Positions 7,026 through 14,959 of a stretch of 36,151 nt of DNA are shown one piece after another. The first letter of the stretch is position 1. The number at the start of each line of letters is the position of its first letter. Origin of the DNA: an uncultured Candidatus Saccharibacteria bacterium. Its GTDB lineage: Bacteria > Patescibacteriota > Saccharimonadia > Saccharimonadales > Saccharimonadaceae. The translations under genes were made by a program, and so were the position numbers. Under the pieces are notes generated by a model. The model searched no databases. It was given only the letters and a program-made list of their open reading frames with translations, and was not told the DNA's origin. Location: assembly GCA_949101405.1 (NCBI GenBank), contig CARYFM010000009.1, forward strand, positions 1-36,151, read 5' to 3'.

Positions 7026-8399
7026 CTATTCCGTAGTAATCGCCGTCCGTGGTGCAATATTCAAAGCATACGGATCTGTCGGCTCCACTCCAGAAATAAT
7101 CTCAAAATATGCTGCCGCACCCACCATTGCCGCATTGTCTCCAGCAAATTTTAGCTCTGGGAAAAACACTTTTCCTTGCAGCTCTTTTTGCGCACCAAAA
7201 TTTCCCAATTTACCCTTAGAAGTGCCTGAAAGCTCTTCTAAGGCTTTTTTCCTAAGAACCGCGTTAGCACTCACCCCGCCTGCAATCACCACGCTCCGAG
7301 ACTCTGGATAGGCTTCTAGGGCCATTTTCAGTTTCTCAATCAAAATATTGCATGCCGTTTCCTGAAACGCTGCCGCAAAATCCGCCCTCTGCTGATTAGT
7401 CAAATGTTCCTTTAGCTCATATGACGGCGTCGTAATTGGTAAACCGCAATCCGCCTGCACCGCCCTCAACACTGCCGTCTTCAACCCAGAAAAAGAAAAA
7501 TCCAACCCCTCCACTTGCGGATGCGGCAACCGATAGGCCCGAGCATTACCAACCGGGCAAGTAGGAGACTTTTGCGTCGTCTGAAGAGAATTTTTCGGCT
7601 GGCACGGGCCCGAATCTTTAGATGAGGAGAGCGCCACCGTCTCTGAAGATGATGCAAAAGTCTCCCCATTTGCACACTTAGCAATACTCGGCCCTCCCGG
7701 GTATGGCAACCCGAGAATCTTCGCCACTTTATCAAAACATTCTCCCACCGCATCATCCCGTGTTGTCCCAATAATTTCAAACTGATTGTGTGTACGCATA
7801 TAAATAATCTGCGTATGCCCCCCACTCACTACCAAAGCAATCAGTGGAAACTCCGGAACCTCCACAGCTAATACCTTTCCGTGAAGCATTGTAGCTTGAC
7901 TACTGGGGCTGTACCGGGTCCGAATCTTTAGATGAGGAGAGGCACACCCATGCTGAACGAAAAGCGTATTGGTCGCGGAGGTTCCGGAATGCAACCAATT
8001 GGCATAAATATGGCTTTTCAGATGATGCACCGCATACAGTGGTTTCCCCCACAAAATCGCCAGCATCCGCGCCGTCAACGTCCCAATCAAAAGCGAACCT
8101 AAAAGTCCTGGCGTATGCGTCACAGCAATTACATCAATATCATCTTTTGTCAATTCAGCGTCATCCAAAGCCTTATGCACCACAGGTAAAATTGCCTCCA
8201 AATGCGACCTCGCCGCTACCTCGGGTATCACACCACCATAAGCTGCAAAAATATCCACCTGCGACACCACCACATTACTCAAAATCCGCAAGTCCCCCTG
8301 CTCGCCATTAACCATTTCTCTCTCATCAAAATTCCCCACCCCTTCTACCACAGCAGCTGCAGTCTCATCGCACGAACTCTCAATTGCCAAAATTTTCAT
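7026..8399 (-). CDS. tsaD: tRNA N6-adenosine threonylcarbamoyltransferase TsaD with insertions
   Basis: 457 residues, about 110 more than usual. TsaD transfers the threonylcarbamoyl group to A37 of ANN-decoding tRNAs with TsaB and TsaE. Diagnostic parts are MKILAIESSCDETAAAVVE at the start, the metal-binding HHLKSH, VVSGGHTQ, DDAVGECFDKVAKILGL, LDFSFSGLKTA, AGGVSAN and a final GDNAAM. Extra segments of roughly 35-40 residues lie between KSHIYANWL and PEFPLIAL, and between SIAKCANGE and ARAYRLPHP. Both contain the same short DNA repeat read in two different frames, so they are inserted DNA. A smaller extra stretch includes ELSGTSKGK near the end. A -10 box lies ten bases before the start at 8399. 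Confidence 0.93.
   Translation of the reverse strand: MKILAIESSCDETAAAVVEGVGNFDEREMVNGEQGDLRILSNVVVSQVDIFAAYGGVIPEVAARSHLEAILPVVHKALDDAELTKDDIDVIAVTHTPGLLGSLLIGTLTARMLAILWGKPLYAVHHLKSHIYANWLHSGTSATNTLFVQHGCASPHLKIRTRYSPSSQATMLHGKVLAVEVPEFPLIALVVSGGHTQIIYMRTHNQFEIIGTTRDDAVGECFDKVAKILGLPYPGGPSIAKCANGETFASSSETVALSSSKDSGPCQPKNSLQTTQKSPTCPVGNARAYRLPHPQVEGLDFSFSGLKTAVLRAVQADCGLPITTPSYELKEHLTNQQRADFAAAFQETACNILIEKLKMALEAYPESRSVVIAGGVSANAVLRKKALEELSGTSKGKLGNFGAQKELQGKVFFPELKFAGDNAAMVGAAAYFEIISGVEPTDPYALNIAPRTAITTE
7605..7631 (-). repeat. Insertion repeat in tsaD, copy 1
   Basis: 27 bases that match 7915-7941 at all but one position, with the plus-strand core CCGAATCTTTAGATGAGG. Here it is read as LSSSKDSG. 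Confidence 0.85.
7915..7941 (-). repeat. Insertion repeat in tsaD, copy 2
   Basis: Same 27-base repeat as at 7605-7631, in the same orientation, but read in another frame, as SPHLKIRTR. Confidence 0.85.
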
Positions 8400-8409
8400 A
8401 TCTATACAA

Positions 8410-8415
8410 ATTATA
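8410..8415 (-). promoter_or_regulatory. -10 box of tsaD
   Basis: TATAAT on the minus strand, ten bases before the ATG; a leader of at most a few bases is expected. Confidence 0.55.
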
Positions 8416-8537
8416 CCATATTTTTCTCTTTCTATCCAAAATATTCACAAAATGTTTATGCAAAATTACAATAAAAACTGGCTCCCTCGCCAGAAAAGCT
8501 TCAGGAGCCATAAATCAAGTCTACGAGTTACGAAAAA

Positions 8538-8954
8538 TTAACATATCATTTTTACTGTGTCACACGAATAAATCCGAAACGTCCCAAAAACGCCGCTGCG
8601 GCAAATACATTCCGCCTTCCAAGAATAAGGTGACTTGGGGTCATGATGCACTGCCCACAATTTTTCCTCATTCTTTGACAAGGTTTTCAAGGTAATCAAT
8701 GTCGTTGGTTGCTTATTCTCATAAGCCGACGGGATCGCTACCTCTGTCACATAGTAGACACTTCCCTCCTCCAAATGAGTCAAAAGCATCCGCATATTGC
8801 CATCCAGCCATTCCTGTGTCTGCGCCAGACGTTCGCTAGCTGCCAGCCTGATTGCCGCATCCAACTCACGCAGATTTTTCACTATTTGACCACCGTAAGA
8901 ATACGACGGATTCACCTTGTGCCCTACACGTTTATTGCTATTTTTCTTTGCCAT
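8538..8954 (-). CDS. Hypothetical protein, 138 residues
   Basis: A basic N-terminus (KKNSNKRVGHKVN) leads to a mixed helix/strand region and a C-terminal part with three cysteines (CICRSG and YSCDTV). No membrane segment and no family that I recognise. The start at 8954 is supported by AGGAGG eight bases upstream. About 250 bases upstream to the divergent FemX-like gene contain nothing I can assign. The pattern of conserved-looking tryptophans (EKLWAVHHDP, YSWKAE) suggests a folded domain rather than a chance frame. Confidence 0.6.
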   Translation of the reverse strand: MAKKNSNKRVGHKVNPSYSYGGQIVKNLRELDAAIRLAASERLAQTQEWLDGNMRMLLTHLEEGSVYYVTEVAIPSAYENKQPTTLITLKTLSKNEEKLWAVHHDPKSPYSWKAECICRSGVFGTFRIYSCDTVKMIC

Positions 8955-9189
8955 TCAAATTCCCTCCTAGGCATAAAATTTTTGCTATTTGCACTTTGCA
9001 AGCAGCATCAAACCTACGGATTTACCATAGACTTGATGCCACTCACAAAACACTTTACTCGCAACTTGTCAACGTTCTATGCTACCTAGCATCACCATAT
9101 CTCTTCATTACATCATACATTATTACAAAAGTCAATAACAGAGATGGCTATTCTTCTTAATTCGACCACCACTATCATTCAAACTCTGA

Positions 9190-9195
9190 TATAAT
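9190..9195 (+). promoter_or_regulatory. -10 box of leaderless femX-like gene
   Basis: TATAAT six bases before the ATG at 9202. Confidence 0.65.
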
Positions 9196-9201
9196 TAGTC
9201 C

Positions 9202-10131
9202 ATGAATCAGCATTTTTTGCAGTCTTCTGCTTGGGAAAAATTCCAACAACTCGAAAATCATCAAACTTTCCGGTTGCAAGAAAAAGATTATTCCGCTCTG
9301 GCTATTCTTCAGACCACCCCTGTCGGCAATTACCTCTTCTGTCCCTATGGCCCTGCCCTTAACTCCGCGAATGAAAAATGCCTAAAATCTGCCCTTGCTG
9401 GACTCACAAAACTTGCTCGTAAGAATAATGCTTTCTTTATTCGTATTGAACCAACTAGCGATTCCCTCTCACCAAATATGTTGAAATCCTTGAGCCTCAA
9501 GAAGTCCCATGATATCGACCCTGCCCACACTTGGGTACTCGACCTCTCTTTACCTCAAGAAGAACTCCTAAAACAAATGCGCAAATCCAACGTCCAATAC
9601 TGGCAAAGTAGTAGCAAAAAGGGCCTCACTATTCGCACTAGCCAAGATCCCAAAGACGTACAAATTCTCTCTTCCCTCCTCCGTGGTGTCGCCGATAAAG
9701 ATCATTTCACCCCCCAAGATGAACAACATCTACAGCGTCAGGTTGAATCCGGTTTTGCCACGCTATATTTTGCCGAATATCAGGGGCAAACTCTGGCCGC
9801 TTCCCTGGTGTATGATTACGATGATGTGCGTTTCTATGCCCACGCTGCCACTAGCGACCAAGAGCGCAAACTCGCTGCCGGCACCGTTCTGCTCGTGCAA
9901 ATGATACTTGACGCCAAAAACCGCGGCGCCAAGATCTTCGACTTTTGGGGTATCACCACTTCCGAAGACAAAAATCACCCCTGGTACGGCTTTTCTCAAT
10001 ACAAGAAATCGTTCGGCGGGCAAATGATTAGTTACGCTGGCACCTGGGATTTACCCCTACAACCACTACGGTATCAAATGTATCAACTGATTCGCCATAT
10101 CAATCGCCTTACCCGCAAAATTCTTCACTAA
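9202..10131 (+). CDS. FemX/FemAB-like peptidoglycan bridge aminoacyltransferase
   Basis: 309 residues forming two GNAT-like lobes, as in the FemABX family, which adds amino acids from aminoacyl-tRNA to lipid II or the cell-wall peptide. Recognisable parts are the N-terminal SSAWEKFQQ, LFCPYGPAL, the MRKSNVQYWQSS basic loop, LAASLVYDYDDVRFYAHAAT, and the family-typical C-terminal run with IFDFWGITT, HPWYGFSQYKKSFGG and YAGTWDLPL. The coiled-coil arm of S. aureus FemA is absent, as in FemX. It may build interpeptide bridges together with the Mur ligases near 19-21 kb. The start is fixed by a -10 box six bases before ATG. Confidence 0.85.
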   Translation: MNQHFLQSSAWEKFQQLENHQTFRLQEKDYSALAILQTTPVGNYLFCPYGPALNSANEKCLKSALAGLTKLARKNNAFFIRIEPTSDSLSPNMLKSLSLKKSHDIDPAHTWVLDLSLPQEELLKQMRKSNVQYWQSSSKKGLTIRTSQDPKDVQILSSLLRGVADKDHFTPQDEQHLQRQVESGFATLYFAEYQGQTLAASLVYDYDDVRFYAHAATSDQERKLAAGTVLLVQMILDAKNRGAKIFDFWGITTSEDKNHPWYGFSQYKKSFGGQMISYAGTWDLPLQPLRYQMYQLIRHINRLTRKILH

Positions 10132-10147
10132 TTCCCTATCGATAATT

Positions 10148-10178
10148 CCTAGTTAGTGTTTCCTGACTAGGATATTTT
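10148..10178 (+). terminator. Terminator of femX-like gene
   Basis: CCTAGTTAG and CTGACTAGG pair (one G-U) around TGTTTC, followed by ATATTTT, 17 bases after the stop. Confidence 0.65.
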
Positions 10179-10475
10179 GTGCCTCAATATTTCAACTTCG
10201 CACTCAACAAAACATCCATCTATTACGACGATGGCGTAAACTACAACATTGCAGCTGCTCCTCTTTACTTCGTGCGCAGCGGGTATATTCATCCAGGTGG
10301 TGGTAAGTCTTGGGCTGTTGGTCTCACAGGTCACTGTTGGTCCTTACGCGGCGATATAATCTCTACTTCGTATGGTTTAGGTTTTAATGCTGCTGGTGTC
10401 ATTCCATCCAATGGACCGCATGAGCGCCTATACGCTTTCCCCCTCCGCTGCCTGAGTACTGTATTAGGGATGTGA
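10179..10475 (+). pseudogene. Promoterless 3' cassette C1 of a FISUMP-like surface protein gene
   Basis: The frame has no start signal of its own: it opens directly after a terminator, and the first codon GTG has no ribosome site. It encodes PQYFNFALNKTSIYYDDGVN, then PLYFVRSG, a variable stretch with HCWSLRG and GLGFNAAGVIPSNGP, and ends FPLRCLSTVLGM with TGA. The pattern (VRSG, a W-S-x-R turn, an F-N-x-x-x-V-x-P strand and a final PLRC) fits the end of the Fibrobacter-succinogenes-major-paralogous (FISUMP) domain. Bases 10266-10475 are repeated without a difference at 18413-18622. I read it as a silent cassette; a short expressed protein is less likely. Confidence 0.7.
10266..10475 (+). repeat. 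210-bp exact repeat, copy 1 (cassette unit)
   Basis: Identical base for base to 18413-18622. It starts six bases before GTGCGCAGCGGG and ends with the TGA stop. Sequence on both sides differs. Confidence 0.95.
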
Positions 10476-10975
10476 GATTGTAATACATCAACCATTTCTT
10501 AGATCATACTACTTTAAAAACATACCAATGAAACCAAAAACCCAACAAAGCAACAGTGATTCCCTATGGCCCCATTATCTCATATAGAATATTACGTATA
10601 TTACGTATATTACAACATATTTCACCGTCTACCCAACATTCTGTTATTCACATTTTCCAGCGGACACTTGCTAGTGAAAATAATAAACCTAACAGGTATA
10701 CCGCAACAAAAAAATGACCAAAACTAGTCAAAAATCCACAGCACAAAAACATAAACCAAATGTGAAATCTTTTGACACAACATCACATACATGATATTGG
10801 TTCAACCAACTCTCCCGAACTTCTAGGTATAAAACCAAAACACAGACTATACCCGAATCACCTACCCATATATAGAAATCCGTTACCTCTATTATAATTC
10901 AAGCATAATAAATTTGCAAGTACATTTTATAGAAAGAGGGAACCAACCTTTTGTTCTCCAGAGTTTATCGACTCC
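10476..10975. other. AT-rich spacer between two convergent cassettes
   Basis: About 500 bases without a supported gene. It contains a 9-bp tandem repeat, ATTACGTAT in two full copies plus part of a third, at 10591-10613. A symmetric TATAAT at about 10893 could serve as a -10 box on either strand. Nothing else is recognised. Confidence 0.5.
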
Positions 10976-11185
10976 TCACATCCCTAATACAGTACTCAGG
11001 CAGCGGAGGGGGGTACCATGCCAACGGCTATTCGGACCGCCCGACGAAATGACGCCAGTAGCATTAAAGTGGAGGTGGTATGCGCCAGCAACGGCATCAC
11101 CGCGCGCCGACCACCAGAAGCCGTAGACGCCAGCGTACCTAAAAGTACCAGCAGCGGTAAGCAAGACAACCCACCCGCTGCGCAC
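10976..11185 (-). pseudogene. Promoterless 3' cassette C2 of a FISUMP-like surface protein gene
   Basis: Minus strand. It begins with the bases for VRSG (GTGCGCAGCGGG, 11185-11174) and ends with PLRCLSTVLGM and a TGA. The interior (WVVLLTAAGTFRYAG, FWWSARGDAV, HLHFNATGVISSGGP) follows the same pattern as C1 but differs at most positions. There is no ribosome site or full-length gene upstream; only the last 65 or so residues of a domain are present. It lies tail to tail with C1. Confidence 0.7.
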
Positions 11186-11262
11186 GAAAAATAAATCAGA
11201 ATCCAGGACTCAATTTTACGAACAGGGAACTTCCATTTTCAAACATAATCATGTTTTAAGTA

Positions 11263-11291
11263 TTGACATTTTAAGTAATCTATGCTACAAT
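11263..11291 (+). promoter_or_regulatory. Consensus sigma-70 promoter of the 199-residue gene
   Basis: TTGACA (11263-11268), 17 bases, TACAAT (11286-11291). The expected start is at 11298, where ATGGAGTAA forms a two-codon minimal frame. A 173-base structured leader follows. Confidence 0.8.
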
Positions 11292-11364
11292 GGAGGCATG
11301 GAGTAACCATTAGGATTATTCCATAGTACCATACCATGATTAAATTTTTACTTCTACATATTCA

Positions 11365-11470
11365 CCCCCATTTCGTATACTTTAGTAGCCTAGGGCGCCA
11401 TTCACCCTATGGCCCCTACGCTGCTAAAGTAGCGAAAATAACAGTCTACGGACTTTAAAATGGGGGACCT
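11365..11470 (+). promoter_or_regulatory. Structured leader that sequesters the ribosome site
   Basis: CCCCCATTT (11365-11373) pairs perfectly with AAATGGGGG (11458-11466), the latter holding the only Shine-Dalgarno-like bases before the ATG at 11471. Nested inside are TTTCG/CGAAA, TACTTTAGTAGC with GCTGCTAAAGTA (11378-11389 and 11420-11431, one G-U) and TAGGG/CCCTA. The nesting points to an RNA thermometer, riboswitch or protein-bound leader that blocks translation when folded. Confidence 0.65.
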
Positions 11471-12070
11471 ATGAACAACGAATTAAAAGAACTTACACTG
11501 CGTGCAAAACTCACAGGCTGCGCCTTACTCGTAGGAGATAAGATTCGCCTTATTATCTATGATAAAAAAGGCAAAATCCGAAAATCCTACAAGTACGACT
11601 ACGGAGAAACGGATTATATTAACCGTATCAGACATCGTATCGACAAGGTGGCAGAACCACTTCGCAAAAAATGGGGTGCAGAATTTCTGGAACTTGCATC
11701 CACCGCTTTTTCTCTCGGATACTCTATTAAGATTGACAATTACTCTGCAATTTTGATGGGGACTGACAATTCCAAAGGGGAAGTATCCAAGGACGAAGTT
11801 AAGATATTGGAATGTCCATTTAGTAATGAAGGGCTCCACGAGATGAGCGACTACATCGCAAACGCTCTGTTAGGTGAAGAATTCGATACAACCAATAAGG
11901 AGGAGGGAAGTATTATGGAAGAAGTAACAATAACCAAGGAACTGGCACGGGTAATAACAGTAATGTATTACCGAATGTCACCTGAAGAACAGCAGGGAAT
12001 TAAAGATACCGCTGGCAATGATATCAACCGTATTATCAGTACAGCGCTCAGAATCTCTGCAGAATGCTAA
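11471..12070 (+). CDS. Hypothetical protein with possible internal second start
   Basis: 199 residues, soluble, no recognised domain. The N-terminal part has strand-like segments (CALLVGDKIRLIIYDKKGKI), the middle is mixed, and the last 50 residues are helical. A strong internal Shine-Dalgarno sequence, AAGGAGGAGGG, lies just before an in-frame ATG at 11915, so a second product of 51 residues (MEEVTITKELARVITVMYYR and on) may be made from the same message. The gene has a consensus promoter, a structured leader and its own terminator, so it is probably a regulated single-gene unit. It is flanked by cassette C2 upstream. Confidence 0.7.
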   Translation: MNNELKELTLRAKLTGCALLVGDKIRLIIYDKKGKIRKSYKYDYGETDYINRIRHRIDKVAEPLRKKWGAEFLELASTAFSLGYSIKIDNYSAILMGTDNSKGEVSKDEVKILECPFSNEGLHEMSDYIANALLGEEFDTTNKEEGSIMEEVTITKELARVITVMYYRMSPEEQQGIKDTAGNDINRIISTALRISAEC

Positions 12071-12080
12071 TCATGGAAAA

Positions 12081-12120
12081 CTCCTAATATTAGGAGAGGG
12101 CCGCAATTGCGGCCCATTTC
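12081..12120. terminator. Bidirectional double terminator
   Basis: Two perfect palindromes side by side: CTCCTAAT/ATTAGGAG (12081-12096) and GGGCCGC-AATT-GCGGCCC (12098-12115). The second is followed by a T-rich stretch on the plus strand (ends the 199-residue gene), the first by TTTT on the minus strand (ends valS). Confidence 0.85.
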
Positions 12121-12141
12121 TTTTGCTCCCTATACCGAATT

Positions 12142-14853
12142 TTATTCAATCACCCTCAGTTCACCCTTCAACCGCTCGATCAGGGCGGTTTTTTCGGCAA
12201 TTCCATCTCGTGTTTGTTTTACTAAAGCTGCGGGCGCTTTATCAACATAATTCGGATTCATCATCCGCAAATTCAAAGCATCCAACTCCCGCCCTACGCT
12301 CAAAATCCTTTGTTCCAAATTATCTCGATATTCAGCCACTATTTCCGCAGGTACATCCAAATATACCTCGTGATTAACCAAAGCCAACCTCAAACCCCGC
12401 GGTTGTCCCTCACAACTGATTACACTTGCTACGCCTGTCAACTTAGTTAACAATAGTTGATTATCATCCACCAGGCTATCATCACCATATAATAACGTCC
12501 ATTTTTTGCCCTTGGAGGCACCTGAGAGCTCCGTTAGCACTCGTCTAGTCTCCGACACTACAACCATAAGGCTTTCAAAATTCTGAGCGCTTACAGCGTC
12601 AAATACAAGCCTTGTTGGCCATTTCTGCACAATCAACAGCCCCTCTGTCCAACTCAAACTCTGCCAAATCGCTTCCGTCACAAACGGCGCAAACGGATGC
12701 AGCATCTTCAGAATCATCTCCAGTGTCATCTTGAGTAATGGTACATTTTTATAAATCTTTTGACTCTCAATAAACCAATCTGCGTACTTATCCCAGATCA
12801 CACTATAAAGCGTCTCTACCGCCTCTGAGAAACGATAATTTGCCATATCGTCCTCAATCTCATCTTTACAAGCTGTCAATTCACGACAGATCCAATCTTC
12901 CCCCATATTGTCCGTAGAATAGGGAAGCTCCGCCCCTGCCTGCACAGCACCCTCATTTACCACTTCTGCCTCAGCTTCCGCCTGAATCATCTCCGCCGCC
13001 ACTACACTGCCGCTATGACTTTCATCCACCATCCCTTGAATAAAACGCGAAATATTCCACAACTTATTACACAAATTCCGCCCAGCCATCACACTATTCT
13101 CACTAAATGCCTGATTCATCCCTGCGCTTCGCCCACGCAAAATCCCTAGCCTAAATGCATCCGAGCCATATTTTGTCACTAGCTCCATCGGATTAATTAC
13201 GTTACCCTTAGATTTTGACATTTTCTGCCCATGCTCGTCCAGCACCAAACCATGCAGATATACCTCACGGAAGGGAACTTCACCCGTCACATACACGCCC
13301 ATCATAATCATGCGCGCCACCCAAGCAAACAGAATATCCGCACCAGTTTCCATTACGTTCAAAGGATAGTATGGATTCTCCTTACCAGGCAACCAGTTCG
13401 TACACACAACTGGCCAATGCGAAGATGAAAACCACGTATCAAACGTATCTTCATCGCGATAATAGTGTACTCCACCCACCTCAATCTTTTGCAAATTCGT
13501 ACGTATGTCAAAAATCCACTCTGGTGCATCCTGAGTCTCAGTCTGTCGAAACGCTGGAATTGGAATCCCCCATGGAATCTGCCGGCTAATATTCCAGTCT
13601 TTCAATCCTTCAAGATAATTAATTAGAACTTTCTTCTTGTTCGCTGGATGAAACTTAATCTCACCACGCTCTAAATGCTCAATTGCTGCTTTTGCCAAGC
13701 GCTTCACATCAATAAACCACTGCGCCTTTAGCATCGGCTCAATCACTGCGCCACATTTATAGCAATGTGCCACCGCATGCGTAATCTTTTTCTCACCCCT
13801 AAGCAGCCCCTGTGCTTCCAAATTCTCTAACACTTGTTTGCGGCATTCTTCAGTCGTCAAACCAGCATATTTCTCGCCTGCTGCAGCTGTCATTTTACCA
13901 TCTTCACCAATTACCCGAATTCGCTCCAACCCATGACGCTCACCCACCTCAAAATCATCAAAATCATGCGCTGGCGTGATCTTCACTGCTCCAGTACCAT
14001 ACTCCATCTCGGCGTGTTCATCCGCTATAATCGGGATCACCCGCTCGGTCAAAGGTAGTTTCACCAAACCGCCAATCATATCCTGATAACGTTCATCTGC
14101 CGGATTCACTGCCACTGCCGTATCGCCAAAAATCGTCTCTGGTCGCGTAGTGCTCACCACAATCTCCCGCTTCGTAAAATCTGAAGCCGAATCAATCATA
14201 TCCTCGGGCACACTTACCAACTGATAAGCCACCTCCCACAACTTACCCTCCTCATCCTTATGCTCTACTTCAATATCTGCAAACGCCGTCTGATGCTTCG
14301 GGCAAAAGTTCACCAACTTCTCTCCCCGATAGATCATTCCATCATTCCACATTTTCTCAAAAGTCTGATACACCCGACTCACCACATTCTCATCCAAAGT
14401 AAAAGTCAAATCTGGCCAAGCACAACTCGCCCCAAGCGCCCTAAGCTGTAGCTCCATATTGCCACGCTGTTCCTGCACAAACTGCCACACGCGCGCATAG
14501 AGCTCATCACGCGAATACTCAAACCGTGTGCGACCTTGCTTTTCTAAAGCCCGCTCATACACCACCCAGGTCTCAAACCCAGCATGGTCAGCCCCAGGAA
14601 CATACCAAGTACTCTTGCCACGAAGCCGATTATACCGCACCAGGGAATCTTCCAATGCAATTGTCAATCCATGACCAATATGCAAGTTCCCATTTGCGTT
14701 TGGTGGTGGCATTACAACCGAATAACAATCCTGTGTTTCCGCTTCATATGACTCGGCCACAATCTTACGCGGCTGAAAAACTCCTGTTTTTTCCCATTCC
14801 GCATAAATCTGCGGCTCGAACTCTCCCGGTTCGTAACTCTTCGTGAACTTCAT
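12142..14853 (-). CDS. valS: Valyl-tRNA synthetase
   Basis: 903 residues, class I. The HIGH motif appears in PPPNANGNLHIGHGLT, the KMSKS motif in DEHGQKMSKSKGN, and the N-terminal signature is KSYEPGEFEPQIYAEWEKTG. The editing (CP1) domain holds STTRPETIFGDTAVAVNP. WFSSSHWPV and the C-terminal anticodon-binding and coiled-coil parts are also present. It charges tRNA-Val and clears mischarged Thr. Between FIQGMVDE and NMGEDWICREL is an Ala/Glu-rich stretch longer than usual. ELSGASKGK in the C-terminal region resembles ELSGTSKGK of TsaD at both protein and DNA level. The start at 14853 lies seven bases after TATAAT, so the message is essentially leaderless. Confidence 0.96.
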   Translation of the reverse strand: MKFTKSYEPGEFEPQIYAEWEKTGVFQPRKIVAESYEAETQDCYSVVMPPPNANGNLHIGHGLTIALEDSLVRYNRLRGKSTWYVPGADHAGFETWVVYERALEKQGRTRFEYSRDELYARVWQFVQEQRGNMELQLRALGASCAWPDLTFTLDENVVSRVYQTFEKMWNDGMIYRGEKLVNFCPKHQTAFADIEVEHKDEEGKLWEVAYQLVSVPEDMIDSASDFTKREIVVSTTRPETIFGDTAVAVNPADERYQDMIGGLVKLPLTERVIPIIADEHAEMEYGTGAVKITPAHDFDDFEVGERHGLERIRVIGEDGKMTAAAGEKYAGLTTEECRKQVLENLEAQGLLRGEKKITHAVAHCYKCGAVIEPMLKAQWFIDVKRLAKAAIEHLERGEIKFHPANKKKVLINYLEGLKDWNISRQIPWGIPIPAFRQTETQDAPEWIFDIRTNLQKIEVGGVHYYRDEDTFDTWFSSSHWPVVCTNWLPGKENPYYPLNVMETGADILFAWVARMIMMGVYVTGEVPFREVYLHGLVLDEHGQKMSKSKGNVINPMELVTKYGSDAFRLGILRGRSAGMNQAFSENSVMAGRNLCNKLWNISRFIQGMVDESHSGSVVAAEMIQAEAEAEVVNEGAVQAGAELPYSTDNMGEDWICRELTACKDEIEDDMANYRFSEAVETLYSVIWDKYADWFIESQKIYKNVPLLKMTLEMILKMLHPFAPFVTEAIWQSLSWTEGLLIVQKWPTRLVFDAVSAQNFESLMVVVSETRRVLTELSGASKGKKWTLLYGDDSLVDDNQLLLTKLTGVASVISCEGQPRGLRLALVNHEVYLDVPAEIVAEYRDNLEQRILSVGRELDALNLRMMNPNYVDKAPAALVKQTRDGIAEKTALIERLKGELRVIE

Positions 14854-14860
14854 AGATACA

Positions 14861-14866
14861 ATTATA
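14861..14866 (-). promoter_or_regulatory. -10 box of leaderless valS
   Basis: TATAAT on the minus strand, seven bases before the ATG at 14853. Confidence 0.6.
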
Positions 14867-14959
14867 GCATACTATCACTTCTCTTTTACCCCTCCACGTG
14901 TCGCTGTTTTTCTACTAACCCATAACATCAGATATAAAAAACCGAAGTCAAACAACCTC

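Noticed and set aside
10914..11126. Plus-strand open frame across cassette C2
   Set aside because: It reads the cassette in antisense, starts at a TTG without a ribosome site and has no protein character.
10266..11185. Diversity-generating retroelement variable repeats
   Set aside because: The cassettes differ in length and at all kinds of bases, not only at template adenines, and there is no reverse transcriptase gene in the window. Cassette recombination fits better, though a distant element cannot be excluded.
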